DNA from: Zetaproteobacteria bacterium CG_4_9_14_3_um_filter_54_145
GTDB taxonomy: Bacteria > Pseudomonadota > Zetaproteobacteria > Mariprofundales > Mariprofundaceae
Length of the DNA: 35,104 nucleotides
NCBI GenBank assembly: GCA_002791575.1
Contig: PFXI01000040.1
Location: forward strand, 1 to 35,104
Direction: 5' to 3'
Position 1 is the first letter of the stretch, and each line of letters begins with the position of its first letter. The translations under genes were made by a program, and so were the position numbers. Below the pieces are notes generated by a model. The model was not told where the DNA came from and ran no database searches. It saw only the letters and a program-made list of their open reading frames with translations. This document shows, piece by piece, positions 1-7,186 of the stretch.

Positions 1-208
1 AAACAGAGCCGAAATAACGGCGATTGCATAAGACTAAACCATTTTGTGAACAATATTAATCGGTCGCCTGAAAGGTTTATGAATTATTCAGGCTAGAGAC
101 AGGTAGCGGGCTTTTCACCGGCGCGTGCATAGCAGCGTCATCGTTTTGAAATATTAAGAATACAGTGCACTTGAGATTGGGTGCCAGTGAATAACTTTGA
201 GGGATATT
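1..208. other. Upstream region of yqhA-like gene
   Basis: No gene is supported here. The segment is AT-rich and ends in a GAGGGA ribosome binding site at 199-204, about five bases before the ATG at 209. It probably holds the promoter of the downstream membrane protein gene, but no convincing -35/-10 pair could be assigned. Confidence 0.4.
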
Positions 209-844
209 ATGAGTGTATTGAGTAGTAAGTCACTTTTTGGCCGGATTTTCGAGAATGCTTTATGGAAGACCCGGTGGGCGGTTTTGCTGGCGGTAGCATG
301 CAGTATTTTAACCGCCATGGTTATGTTTTATATCGCTGCAGTCGATACCTTTTATGCCATTAATATGCTGGGGGATTATTACCAGTTGGATAGTATTGCC
401 GCCCGAGGCGTGATGCGTGCAGAAGCGGTTAGTATGGTGGTCAAGGTGATTGATATCTTCCTGCTGGCGATTGTGCTGATGATTTTCGGGCTTGGTATCT
501 ATGAGCTCTATATCAGCAAAATCGATCATGCATACGAGGATCATGACACATCGGCTGAGCATATGCTTTCCGTGGATAGTCTGGATGATCTGAAATCACG
601 TTTGGGCAAGGTCATTATGATGGTGCTGGTGGTGAAGTTTTTCGAGATGGCGATCGGCATGGAGGTTGATGGTATCAAGGACCTGCTAACCTTCTCCGGT
701 GGTATTCTGCTGATCGGCGGCACCCTCTATATGACCGAGTCGCTTTCACGCAAGAAGGGCGAGTGGAAAACCCGCGCTTCTGATCGCAATGGCTCGGCTG
801 CAGATCGCAAGGGCGGGCCAGAAGACCGGAAAGCCGAGGCCTAG
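209..844 (+). CDS. YqhA/UPF0114 family inner membrane protein
   Basis: A 211-residue integral membrane protein of the YqhA (UPF0114) type. The family is widespread in Gram-negatives and has no firmly established function. Hydrophobic segments lie near residues 20-45, 70-95, 135-150 and 160-180, separated by a charged loop rich in Asp, Glu and Ser. The C-terminal tail is strongly charged, with repeated Asp-Arg-Lys/Gly runs, and looks cytoplasmic and disordered. ATG 209 is preferred over the in-frame TTG at 197 because GAGGGA sits just before it. It stands alone and converges on mrp. Family assignment is from overall resemblance; no catalytic residues are visible. Confidence 0.7.
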   Translation: MSVLSSKSLFGRIFENALWKTRWAVLLAVACSILTAMVMFYIAAVDTFYAINMLGDYYQLDSIAARGVMRAEAVSMVVKVIDIFLLAIVLMIFGLGIYELYISKIDHAYEDHDTSAEHMLSVDSLDDLKSRLGKVIMMVLVVKFFEMAIGMEVDGIKDLLTFSGGILLIGGTLYMTESLSRKKGEWKTRASDRNGSAADRKGGPEDRKAEA

Positions 845-850
845 GTCGGT

Positions 851-871
851 CGGGGGCGGATCAAGCCCCCG
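851..871. terminator. Hairpin between convergent genes
   Basis: A perfect 7-bp stem (CGGGGGC / GCCCCCG) with a 7-base loop lies between the convergent yqhA-like gene and mrp. It is followed by only three Ts on the + strand, so as an intrinsic terminator it is weak. Confidence 0.4.
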
Positions 872-921
872 CCTTTCGGCCCCTCTTCCGTAGGCCTGTT
901 CGGGGCAGCCAGCGGCCGGCG

Positions 922-1998
922 TTAACCCTGCATGATGATGGGAATATCGATTTTGCGGCTGTTCAGGACGCTGATTTTGCGTGCAACCTGACCGGCAAGT
1001 AGCCGATAGGCTGCAGCCTGTTCAGAGTCGGGCAGGGCGGCGGTGACCGGGGTCCCCTTGTCAGAGAGTTCGCGGATAGGCATGGATAGCGGGATATGGG
1101 CCAATACAACGGTGTTGAATTCCTGACTGAGCCGGTCGGCACCACCTTCGGCAAAAATCGGGCTGGATTCGCCGCAGTGCGGGCAGATAAACTGGCTCAT
1201 GTTTTCAACAATGCCGAGCGTGGGTATGTTTACCTGACGGAACATCTCGATGCCCTTGCGACAATCGAGCAGCGCAATATCCTGCGGCGTAGTCACCATC
1301 ACGGTGCCTGTTACAGGTACCTTCTGACTCAGTGTCAGCTGGGCATCACCCGTGCCCGGAGGCATGTCGACAAACAGATAATCCAGCTCGCCCCATGCGA
1401 CATCGCCCAGCAGTTGCCCCAGTGCGCTGGCTACCATCGGTCCGCGCCAGATCATGGCCTTGTTCTCTTCCACCAGATAACCGATCGACATGGTTTTGAC
1501 GCCGTAGTTTTCCAGCGGGAATATAGTCTTGCCATCGGTGCTGACTTCCGGCCGGAAGCCGCTTAAACCCATCATGCGCGGAATCGATGGCCCGTAGATG
1601 TCGGCATCCAGCAGGCCGACGCGAGCGCCACTCTGCGCCATCGCTACAGCCAGATTGACAGCGGTGGTGGATTTTCCGACGCCACCCTTGCCGGAGGCTA
1701 CGGCGATAATATTGGCAATGCCGGGAATAGCCTGCTTGTCGCTGATGCCGCCTCTGACTCTGGATGTCATGTTGATATTGGCGCGCTCAATGCCCGGCAG
1801 GGCAAGCACAGCCTGCTCGGCCTGGTTCCGGAACTCTTCCTTCACCGGGCAGGCTGGTGTGGTCAGCTCAATAGTAAAAAAGGCTTGTTGATCTTCGATA
1901 CGGATATCTTTAACAAAGCCGAGAGTGACGATGTCCTTGCCGAAATCCGGGTCGATGATGCGCGAAAGCGCCTTGAGTATTTCTGTTTCACTAGCCAT
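922..1998 (-). CDS. mrp: Mrp/ApbC family iron-sulfur cluster carrier ATPase
   Basis: A P-loop ATPase of the Mrp/NBP35/ApbC family, which binds and transfers [4Fe-4S] clusters to apoproteins in the cytosol. The 358-residue protein has an N-terminal DUF59/MIP18-like domain (about 1-80, with a conserved Cys at 50). It then has the deviant Walker A GKGGVGKS at 103-110, the following DADIYGPS motif, and a late CPHC pair expected to hold the bridging cluster. The ORF extends to 2010, but the ATG at 1998 has GGAGG five bases upstream and is chosen. It follows the glycosylase-like gene on the same strand after about 80 bases. Its clients could include the Fe-S enzymes of the sulfur block next door (sulfite reductase, APS reductase), but that link is inference. 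Confidence 0.95.
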   Translation of the reverse strand: MASETEILKALSRIIDPDFGKDIVTLGFVKDIRIEDQQAFFTIELTTPACPVKEEFRNQAEQAVLALPGIERANINMTSRVRGGISDKQAIPGIANIIAVASGKGGVGKSTTAVNLAVAMAQSGARVGLLDADIYGPSIPRMMGLSGFRPEVSTDGKTIFPLENYGVKTMSIGYLVEENKAMIWRGPMVASALGQLLGDVAWGELDYLFVDMPPGTGDAQLTLSQKVPVTGTVMVTTPQDIALLDCRKGIEMFRQVNIPTLGIVENMSQFICPHCGESSPIFAEGGADRLSQEFNTVVLAHIPLSMPIRELSDKGTPVTAALPDSEQAAAYRLLAGQVARKISVLNSRKIDIPIIMQG

Positions 1999-2076
1999 GT
2001 CAGCCTCCATGATCTGACCGCATCGTCATAAGCCCGAGCAAAACTGTCAAGTATAGTCGTGTGCGTTTGACGCCGC

Positions 2077-2769
2077 TTAGGGGCTATCCAGCCAAATCCC
2101 CAGCTCGGAGAGAGCAGTGCTTTCCAGCAGGTAACGCTTCTGTTGCACGGCGGCCTGCTGGCAGATGAGCTCGAGCAGCGCATGTTCCTGTTCAGGCATG
2201 CGTTCTGCTGCATCTGAAACATAACCCCACATATGGTTCAGCGCGTTGCGCAAGCGGCCGGCATGGGGTGGCAGCCGCATGCTTTGCACCATCAGGTCGG
2301 CCAGTCCGTCTGTATCATCCCGGTATTTGCCGTGTGCTACTTCAGGGCCGATACGTGTGTACAGGTAGGGATCATGAGCCATGACGGAATACTTGTGCTG
2401 GGCCCACAACTGTTCGCTATTACGTGGCAGAGGAATGCGTGCTGAATTTTCACCGGCCTGTTTGCCTGCCAGCAGCTGAAATTGCTCGCCGGGGGTGTTA
2501 ATAAATACCTCCGGCCAGACGGTGGTGCTGTTGGCGGCCTCATGCAGCGGGGAGTGATGGTTGTATCCACGCAAACTCATCTCACAAACCAGCAGTTGGT
2601 GGCGCATGCAGAGAGCCGGCAGGTGTCCCACCCAGCGCAATGTCTCCGGATGACGGGAGTATCCTTTTTTGTTCTGGCTGATGATGTTGAACAGGCCGTG
2701 CAGCTCCCTGTGCTCGCCGAGCAGTCGCTTCCGATCCAGATAGCCCGGGTGGATATCCCAGATGCGCAT
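2077..2769 (-). CDS. Pyrimidine dimer DNA glycosylase-like protein (endonuclease V family)
   Basis: A 230-residue protein whose first 80 residues resemble the T4 DenV/pyrimidine dimer DNA glycosylase family: MRIWDIHP at the N-terminus, a Leu-rich helix with a GEHRELHGLF stretch, then KGYSRHPETLRW. These enzymes excise UV-induced pyrimidine dimers and nick the abasic site. The remaining 150 residues are not in the 138-residue phage enzyme and match nothing I recognise. It lies upstream of mrp on the same strand. The ATG start overlaps the stop of a weak upstream ORF (ATGA), which I do not accept as a gene. Family call is by pattern only. Confidence 0.6.
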   Translation of the reverse strand: MRIWDIHPGYLDRKRLLGEHRELHGLFNIISQNKKGYSRHPETLRWVGHLPALCMRHQLLVCEMSLRGYNHHSPLHEAANSTTVWPEVFINTPGEQFQLLAGKQAGENSARIPLPRNSEQLWAQHKYSVMAHDPYLYTRIGPEVAHGKYRDDTDGLADLMVQSMRLPPHAGRLRNALNHMWGYVSDAAERMPEQEHALLELICQQAAVQQKRYLLESTALSELGIWLDSP

Positions 2770-2934
2770 CAGTGTATGCCTCCTGTTGGTTTGTGCCGGG
2801 CAGTATAGCAGGTGACATAAGAGACTAGCGGCTTACGGCCGATGGGGAAATAGAAAATGGGCGGTTGTGCATTGCTGGCAAAGGCAGTGAACTCGTCTAC
2901 CGTGTAAGGGATAATAGGCACAATGATAGGGGGC

Positions 2935-2962
2935 TTGCGTTTTGAAAAAAGCTCGCGATAAT
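2935..2962 (+). promoter_or_regulatory. Candidate sigma-70 promoter for the sulfur block
   Basis: TTGCGT (2935-2940) and GATAAT (2957-2962) are spaced by 16 bases and lie about 20 bases before the first base of the riboswitch P1 stem. Placement and spacing are right for a promoter transcribing the riboswitch leader; the boxes are near, not perfect, matches. Confidence 0.55.
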
Positions 2963-2980
2963 TCGGCGTCAAATATTAAT

Positions 2981-3119
2981 CCGGCTTTTATCAAGAGCGG
3001 TGGAGGGTGCAGGCCCTTTGATACCGCGGCAACCGGCCAGTGACTGTGAGCAGTCCTCTGGAGTATGGTGCCAATGCCTGCCCGAGAGGTTTTAACCTTG
3101 AGGGAGCGATAAATGCGGG
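2981..3119 (+). promoter_or_regulatory. SAM-I (S-box) riboswitch aptamer
   Basis: The strand carries the S-box signature in order: ATCAAGAGCGGTGGAGGG, GGCCC, TTGATACCGCGGCAACC, a P3 hairpin with complementary GACTG/CAGTC, GGTGCCAATGCC, a P4 hairpin (CCCGAGAGGT to ACCTTGAGGG), then the P1 3' strand. P1 pairs 2981-2992 with 3108-3119 (10 of 12 positions). S-box RNAs bind S-adenosylmethionine and usually shut off methionine or cysteine biosynthesis genes. Here the aptamer precedes a terminator and a threonine-synthase-like gene. Bases 3100-3117 can instead pair with 3142-3150 plus 3158-3162. That alternative consumes both the P1 3' strand and the 5' arm of the terminator, a plausible antiterminator. 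Confidence 0.92.
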
Positions 3120-3155
3120 TTGTTCGTTTCATGTGCATACGCGCATTATCTGACC

Positions 3156-3186
3156 AGCCTTCGCGTTTCTCGCGGAGGCTTTTTTT
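3156..3186 (+). terminator. Riboswitch-controlled intrinsic terminator
   Basis: AGCCTTCGCG (3156-3165) pairs along its whole length with CGCGGAGGCT (3171-3180, one G-U pair) around a five-base loop and runs into seven Ts. It sits 37 bases after the aptamer and 34 before the start codon, so it is the expression platform: SAM binding should stabilise P1, free the 5' arm and terminate transcription. Confidence 0.92.
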
Positions 3187-3219
3187 ATTTCCTGCAGAGC
3201 CGATTTGGAGATGATATAT

Positions 3220-4458
3220 ATGAACATTGTTCGCGCCTTGAAATGCCGTGAGTGTGGCCAGGAATATGAAATTCAGCCTACCCATGTCTGTGAGTTCTGT
3301 TTCGGTCCGCTGGAGGTCGTCTATGACTATGAAAAGCTGCAGGGTTACTTTACCCGAGAATTGATCGAGTCACGGCCGCAGACCATGTGGCGTTATAAAG
3401 AGTTGCTGCCGATTAATGGTGAGCCGACAGTCGGTGTGCAGAACGGATTTACACCGCTGGTGCGTGCAAGGCGGCTGGAAAAAGTACTCGGCGTTAAAGA
3501 GCTCTATATCAAGAACGATTCAGTTTGCTATCCGACTCTCTCCTTCAAGGATCGTGTGGTGTCGGTTGCCCTCTCCAAGGCTGTGGAGTTCGGCTTTACC
3601 ACTGTGGCCTGTGCCTCCACCGGCAATCTGGCCGGCTCAGTGGCCGCGAATGCGGCGGCGGCAGGACTTGAGTCCTATGTGTTTATCCCGCATGACCTGG
3701 AGCAGGGTAAAGTATTAGGCGCCGGTATTTTCGGCACCAAAATTATTGGTATTACCGGCGAATACGATGATGTGAACCGACTCTGTTCGGAAGTCGCCGG
3801 CAAATACGGCTGGGCATTTGTCAATGTGAATGTGCGCCCATTCTATGCCGAAGGTTCCAAGTCGCTGGGCTACGAAGTGATGGAGCAGCTGGGTTGGAAG
3901 GCACCGAAACATGTGGTTGTGCCGATGGCATCCGGTTCACTGTGCACCAAGGTGGCCAAATCCATCAAGGAGTTCATCCAGCTGGGGCTGGTTGAAGATA
4001 ACGGTACGGCCATTTATGGCGCACAGGCGACCGGTTGCTCACCTATTTCGAAGTCGGTGAAAGAGGGGACGGACCTGATTCATCCGGTGCGTGCCAAGAC
4101 CATTGCCAAGTCGCTGGCGATCGGCAATCCGGCCGATGGTTACTATGCCAACCGGATTATTCGTGAAACAGGTGGCTGGGCAGAAGATATTTCCGATGAA
4201 GAGGTTGTGGCGGCAATGAAGCTGCTGGCTGAGACCGAAGGTATCTTTGCCGAAACGGCCGGCGGTGTTACGCTGGGCTGTGCACAGAAGATGATCGAAT
4301 CAGGCAAGCTGCCACGCGATGAGTCCATTGTGCTGTGTATTACTGGTAACGGTTTAAAGACACAGGAAGCGGTGGTGGATGCCATTACAAAGCCGCGTAT
4401 TATTGGTGCCAGCCTGAAAGAATTTGATGTGTTGGCTGAGGCTGATGGTGTGAAGTAA
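3220..4458 (+). CDS. Threonine-synthase-like PLP enzyme under SAM riboswitch control
   Basis: A 412-residue fold-type II PLP enzyme of the threonine synthase (ThrC) family. Visible features are an N-terminal zinc-ribbon-like set of cysteines (C9, C12, C24, C27), the PLP lysine K110 in PTLSFKDR, the phosphate-contacting ASTGNLAGS loop, and a Gly-rich SGSLCTK segment. Genuine ThrC turns O-phosphohomoserine into threonine. The usual PTGSFKDRG is altered to PTLSFKDRV, and the gene sits behind a SAM riboswitch and before a sulfur carrier, NIL protein, CysK and E1. This suggests a paralogue that uses a related phospho-amino acid with a sulfur donor, for example making homocysteine. Cysteate synthase is a known ThrC paralogue, so the substrate is open. 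ATG 3220 is chosen over TTG 3205 because GGAG (3207-3210) lies nine bases before it. Confidence 0.85.
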   Translation: MNIVRALKCRECGQEYEIQPTHVCEFCFGPLEVVYDYEKLQGYFTRELIESRPQTMWRYKELLPINGEPTVGVQNGFTPLVRARRLEKVLGVKELYIKNDSVCYPTLSFKDRVVSVALSKAVEFGFTTVACASTGNLAGSVAANAAAAGLESYVFIPHDLEQGKVLGAGIFGTKIIGITGEYDDVNRLCSEVAGKYGWAFVNVNVRPFYAEGSKSLGYEVMEQLGWKAPKHVVVPMASGSLCTKVAKSIKEFIQLGLVEDNGTAIYGAQATGCSPISKSVKEGTDLIHPVRAKTIAKSLAIGNPADGYYANRIIRETGGWAEDISDEEVVAAMKLLAETEGIFAETAGGVTLGCAQKMIESGKLPRDESIVLCITGNGLKTQEAVVDAITKPRIIGASLKEFDVLAEADGVK

Positions 4459-4511
4459 CAGGCGGCTACTCGCCGCTTATGATGATGAAATACAAATAAC
4501 AGGAGTGACAA

Positions 4512-4790
4512 ATGAGTATATCCGTTCGTATCCCTACCCCGTTGCGCAAGCTGACCGGTGGTGCTGATGAGGTTGTTGTTGAGGCGGCCACTGTCGGTGA
4601 AATGATTGAAGCTATTGAATCTGCACACCCGGGCCTGAAAGAGCGCCTGTGTGACGATGCCGGCGAAATCCGCCGTTTCGTCAACGTCTATGTTAACGAT
4701 GAAGATGTCCGTTTTCTGGATGGTCGCGCGACAGTACTGAAAGACGGTGATGAAGTATCCATCGTGCCGGCTATTGCCGGTGGCCGATAA
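4512..4790 (+). CDS. MoaD/ThiS/CysO-type sulfur carrier protein, C-terminus GGR
   Basis: A 92-residue ubiquitin-like sulfur carrier. It has the beta-grasp pattern of MoaD/CysO: start SVRIPTPLRKLTGG, then a central helix with EAIESAHPGLKERL, then NVYVNDEDVRFLDG, then the tail DGDEVSIVPAIAGG. Such proteins are adenylated at a C-terminal Gly-Gly by an E1 and converted to a thiocarboxylate that donates sulfur; CysO serves cysteine synthesis in Mycobacterium and HcyS serves homocysteine in Wolinella. Here one Arg follows the Gly-Gly, so the active terminus would have to be exposed by trimming. AGGAG lies nine bases upstream of the ATG. It lies between the PLP enzymes and upstream of an E1, which points to amino acid synthesis rather than molybdopterin or thiamine. 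Confidence 0.88.
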   Translation: MSISVRIPTPLRKLTGGADEVVVEAATVGEMIEAIESAHPGLKERLCDDAGEIRRFVNVYVNDEDVRFLDGRATVLKDGDEVSIVPAIAGGR

Positions 4791-4834
4791 GTTTTATTGT
4801 CCATCAGGGCATTGATGCAATCCGGGAGCTGAAT

Positions 4835-5074
4835 ATGAGACTAAGAGTTTATCTGACATTTAATTCGGACACAGTGTGCGAGCCTATTATCTGGAAGCTG
4901 GCCAAAGAATTCGATGTGATGACCAATATCCGCACCGCAGAGGTCAAAGAGAGTACCGGCCTGGTCGGGCTCGAGCTCGAAGGCAAAACAGATGTCGTTG
5001 ATGCAGCGGTGAAATGGCTGGTTGCACAGGGTGTTCATGTCGAGCCCATCGAGCAAAATGTTATCGAAGGCTAG
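4835..5074 (+). CDS. NIL domain protein
   Basis: A 79-residue stand-alone NIL domain, recognised by the pattern of a first beta strand (RVYLTF), PIIWKLAKEFDVMTNIRTAEV, GLVGLELEGK and a final DAAVKWLVAQGVHVEPI. NIL domains otherwise occur at the C-terminus of the methionine importer ATPase MetN, where they bind methionine. They also occur in a ferredoxin-like protein needed for homocysteine formation from aspartate semialdehyde in methanogens. A free NIL protein next to a sulfur carrier and a SAM riboswitch fits a role in homocysteine or methionine synthesis, either sensing methionine or acting as a sulfur-transfer partner. No cysteines are present apart from one near the N-terminus (VCEPI). 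Confidence 0.85.
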   Translation: MRLRVYLTFNSDTVCEPIIWKLAKEFDVMTNIRTAEVKESTGLVGLELEGKTDVVDAAVKWLVAQGVHVEPIEQNVIEG

Positions 5075-5094
5075 CAAGAGATAGTTAAAGGCCT

Positions 5095-5117
5095 TTACCA
5101 CAGAGAAAAGACAATGC
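5095..5117 (+). repeat. Half copy of a CCACAGAG dispersed repeat
   Basis: TTACCACAGAGAAAAGAC resembles the left arm of the palindrome at 6194-6260 but lacks a convincing right arm. The surrounding gap (5075-5254) otherwise shows only the CysK ribosome binding site AAAGGAG. Confidence 0.5.
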
Positions 5118-5254
5118 ATATCTATGTGTGGAATCAGTGGTTGATAGATTGTGATGCGAAGATGAGATAGAAGGGTATGCAGCGGGAGTGCAAGTGTGAC
5201 GCAGAAGCGGGCTTCCTCTCTGTTCTTCGAAAGTGATTGTGAAAGGAGATAGTG

Positions 5255-6187
5255 ATGGCGATATATAACAATGTAGCGGAAACTGTCGGCAATACTCCGC
5301 TGATCCGGCTCAATAGAATTGGCGCGGATCTTGGCGTCGAACTGGTTGCCAAATGCGAGTTTTATAACCCGTTGAATTCGGTTAAGGATCGTATCGGCAA
5401 GGCAATGATTGAAGCCGCCGAAGCAGATGGCAGCCTGAAAGAGGGCGGCGTGATTGTCGAACCTACTTCCGGCAATACCGGTATTGCGCTGGCTTTCGTG
5501 GCTCGCGCCAAGGGCTATCGCTGTATACTGACCATGCCTGAATCGATGAGCATGGAGCGTCGCAAGCTGTTGAAGCTACTGGGCGCGGAGCTTGTGCTTA
5601 CACCTGCCGAGAAGGGCATGAAAGGCGCAATTGCCAGAGCGACTGAGATTGTCTCCGAAATTGACGGGGCATTTATGCCGCAGCAGTTTGAAAATCCGGC
5701 CAATCCGGCCATTCATCGTCAAACCACGGCTGAAGAGATCTGGTCCGATACCGATGGGCAGGTGGATGCTCTGGTTGCCGGTGTCGGTACAGGCGGCACT
5801 ATCAGCGGTACAGCTGAAGTACTCAAGCAGCGCAACCCTGATTTCAAGGCATTTGCCGTTGAGCCGTCCGATTCGCCGGTGATTTCCGGTGGTAATCCGG
5901 GGCCACATAAAATTCAGGGTATCGGGGCTGGTTTTATCCCGAAAAACCTGAATGTCGACATCCTTGATGGTGTGATACAGGTCAGCAATGACGAGGCTCT
6001 GACGATGGCGCGTCGCCTGTCGGATGAAGAGGGGATCCCCGGCGGCATCTCCTCCGGTGCCGCGGTTGCTGCAGCACTGAAGGTGGCAGCACGGGATGAT
6101 ATGAAGGGTAAGCGTATCGTTATCATTCTGCCTTCGATGGCCGAGCGCTATATGTCCACTGACCTGTTCAAGGGCATTGAAGTCTAG
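5255..6187 (+). CDS. cysK: Cysteine synthase A (O-acetylserine sulfhydrylase)
   Basis: A 310-residue PLP enzyme that makes cysteine from O-acetylserine and sulfide. Features seen: [12 protein letters not shown] near the start, the Schiff-base lysine K44 in [18 protein letters not shown] (substrate loop), [33 protein letters not shown] (phosphate cradle), [14 protein letters not shown] and ISSGAAVAA. The whole length aligns in my reading with E. coli CysK rather than CysM. The ATG at 5255 follows AAAGGAG; an in-frame GTG one codon earlier is less likely. It sits inside the sulfur block, between the NIL protein and the E1, and would use sulfide from the downstream reductase or sulfur from the carrier protein. 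Confidence 0.95.
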   Translation: MAIYNNVAETVGNTPLIRLNRIGADLGVELVAKCEFYNPLNSVKDRIGKAMIEAAEADGSLKEGGVIVEPTSGNTGIALAFVARAKGYRCILTMPESMSMERRKLLKLLGAELVLTPAEKGMKGAIARATEIVSEIDGAFMPQQFENPANPAIHRQTTAEEIWSDTDGQVDALVAGVGTGGTISGTAEVLKQRNPDFKAFAVEPSDSPVISGGNPGPHKIQGIGAGFIPKNLNVDILDGVIQVSNDEALTMARRLSDEEGIPGGISSGAAVAAALKVAARDDMKGKRIVIILPSMAERYMSTDLFKGIEV

Positions 6188-6193
6188 GAATAT

Positions 6194-6260
6194 TTAACCA
6201 CAGAGAGCACAGAGAAAATAGACACTGCTTTGATCTGTTCTCTGTCTCCTCTGTGGTGAA
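6194..6260. repeat. CCACAGAG-type imperfect palindrome between cysK and the E1 gene
   Basis: The left arm (6194-6216, starting TTAACCACAGAGAG) and right arm (6238-6260, ending CCTCTGTGGTGAA) are complementary at 19 of 23 positions around a 21-base centre. The motif recurs before cysN (13875-13950) and as a half copy at 5095. It looks like a small dispersed intergenic palindrome placed close to start codons. Confidence 0.75.
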
Positions 6261-6275
6261 CCATGAGGTTATACA

Positions 6276-7097
6276 ATGATTGATTTTACAGAAGAACAGA
6301 TCGAGCGCTATTCGCGCCATATTATTCTGCCGGAAGTGGGTGCCGAAGGGCAGTCGAAGCTGCTTGAATCCAAGGTATTCATGATCGGTGCCGGTGGACT
6401 GGGCTCGCCCGTGGCCTATTACCTTGCGGCAGCCGGTGTAGGCACGATCGGCATTGCCGATGCTGATGTGGTGGATTCATCCAACCTGCAACGCCAGATT
6501 ATTCATAATCAGGATCGTATCGGCATGCCCAAGGTGGAGAGTGCGCGTGAAACCATGCAGGCACTGAACCCCGATGTGAAGGTCAACACCTACAACTACT
6601 TTATCACCGCAGAGAATGTGCGTGAAATCATCCGGGACTATGATCTGATCATTGATGGTTGCGATAATTTCCCGACCCGTTTCCTGGTCAATGATGCCTG
6701 TTATCTGGAGAAAAAGCCGCTGATTTCCGGTGCCATGTTCCGCTTTGAAGGGCAGGTGGCGACATTCAAGCCGCATCAGCAGAAGGGCGCGCCATGCTAC
6801 CGTTGCCTCTACCCTGAGCCGCCACCGGCAGGGCTCGTCCCGTCCTGCTCCGAGGCTGGTATCCTCGGTGCACTGGCCGGAGCTGTGGGCACTATTCAGG
6901 CGGTTGAGGCGGTGAAAGAGCTGCTCGGTATCGGCGATTCACTGGCCGGTAAGCTGATGGTTTTTGACGCGCTGCGTATGGAGTGGAAGAAGCTGAAGTT
7001 GCACAAGGATCCTGCCTGCCCGCTGTGCGGCGAGAACCCGACGATTACGGATCTGGTCACTTATGAGCAGGCGTGCGAGCTGAAGTTCGGCGAATAA
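6276..7097 (+). CDS. MoeB/ThiF-type E1 sulfur-carrier adenylyltransferase
   Basis: A 273-residue E1-like enzyme that activates the C-terminal glycine of a sulfur carrier by adenylation. Seen: the N-terminal FTEEQIERYSRHIILPEVG signature of MoeB, the nucleotide loop GAGGLG at 38-43, the DSSNLQRQI loop, IDGCDNFPTRFLVND, zinc cysteines C174/C177 and C248/C251, and the conserved Cys C191 in PSCSEAGILG. No C-terminal rhodanese domain is present, unlike MoeZ, so another protein must supply the sulfur; the TusA domain of the next gene is an obvious candidate. GAGG lies nine bases before the ATG. By neighbourhood its substrate is the carrier at 4512-4790; service to MoaD or ThiS elsewhere is also possible. 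Confidence 0.92.
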   Translation: MIDFTEEQIERYSRHIILPEVGAEGQSKLLESKVFMIGAGGLGSPVAYYLAAAGVGTIGIADADVVDSSNLQRQIIHNQDRIGMPKVESARETMQALNPDVKVNTYNYFITAENVREIIRDYDLIIDGCDNFPTRFLVNDACYLEKKPLISGAMFRFEGQVATFKPHQQKGAPCYRCLYPEPPPAGLVPSCSEAGILGALAGAVGTIQAVEAVKELLGIGDSLAGKLMVFDALRMEWKKLKLHKDPACPLCGENPTITDLVTYEQACELKFGE

Positions 7098-7124
7098 CAA
7101 TTAACTGCTGATGGTGCGAAGCGG

Positions 7125-7150
7125 GCGAAGTAGGTATGGACTTACTTCGC
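7125..7150 (+). other. Perfect hairpin in the leader of the sulfite reductase gene
   Basis: GCGAAGTA (7125-7132) and TACTTCGC (7143-7150) form an 8-bp stem around a 10-base loop. The ATG at 7136 lies in the loop, which argues against it as the start and favours ATG 7187. No T tract follows. Confidence 0.5.
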
Positions 7151-7186
7151 ACGTTCGTGCTCGCGGTAGTGAGTATGGGGTTAACC

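Noticed and set aside
2769-2972. 67-codon - strand ORF whose stop overlaps the start of the glycosylase-like gene
   Set aside because: It needs a TTG start without a ribosome binding site, lies across the promoter region of the riboswitch leader, and its sequence resembles no protein pattern.
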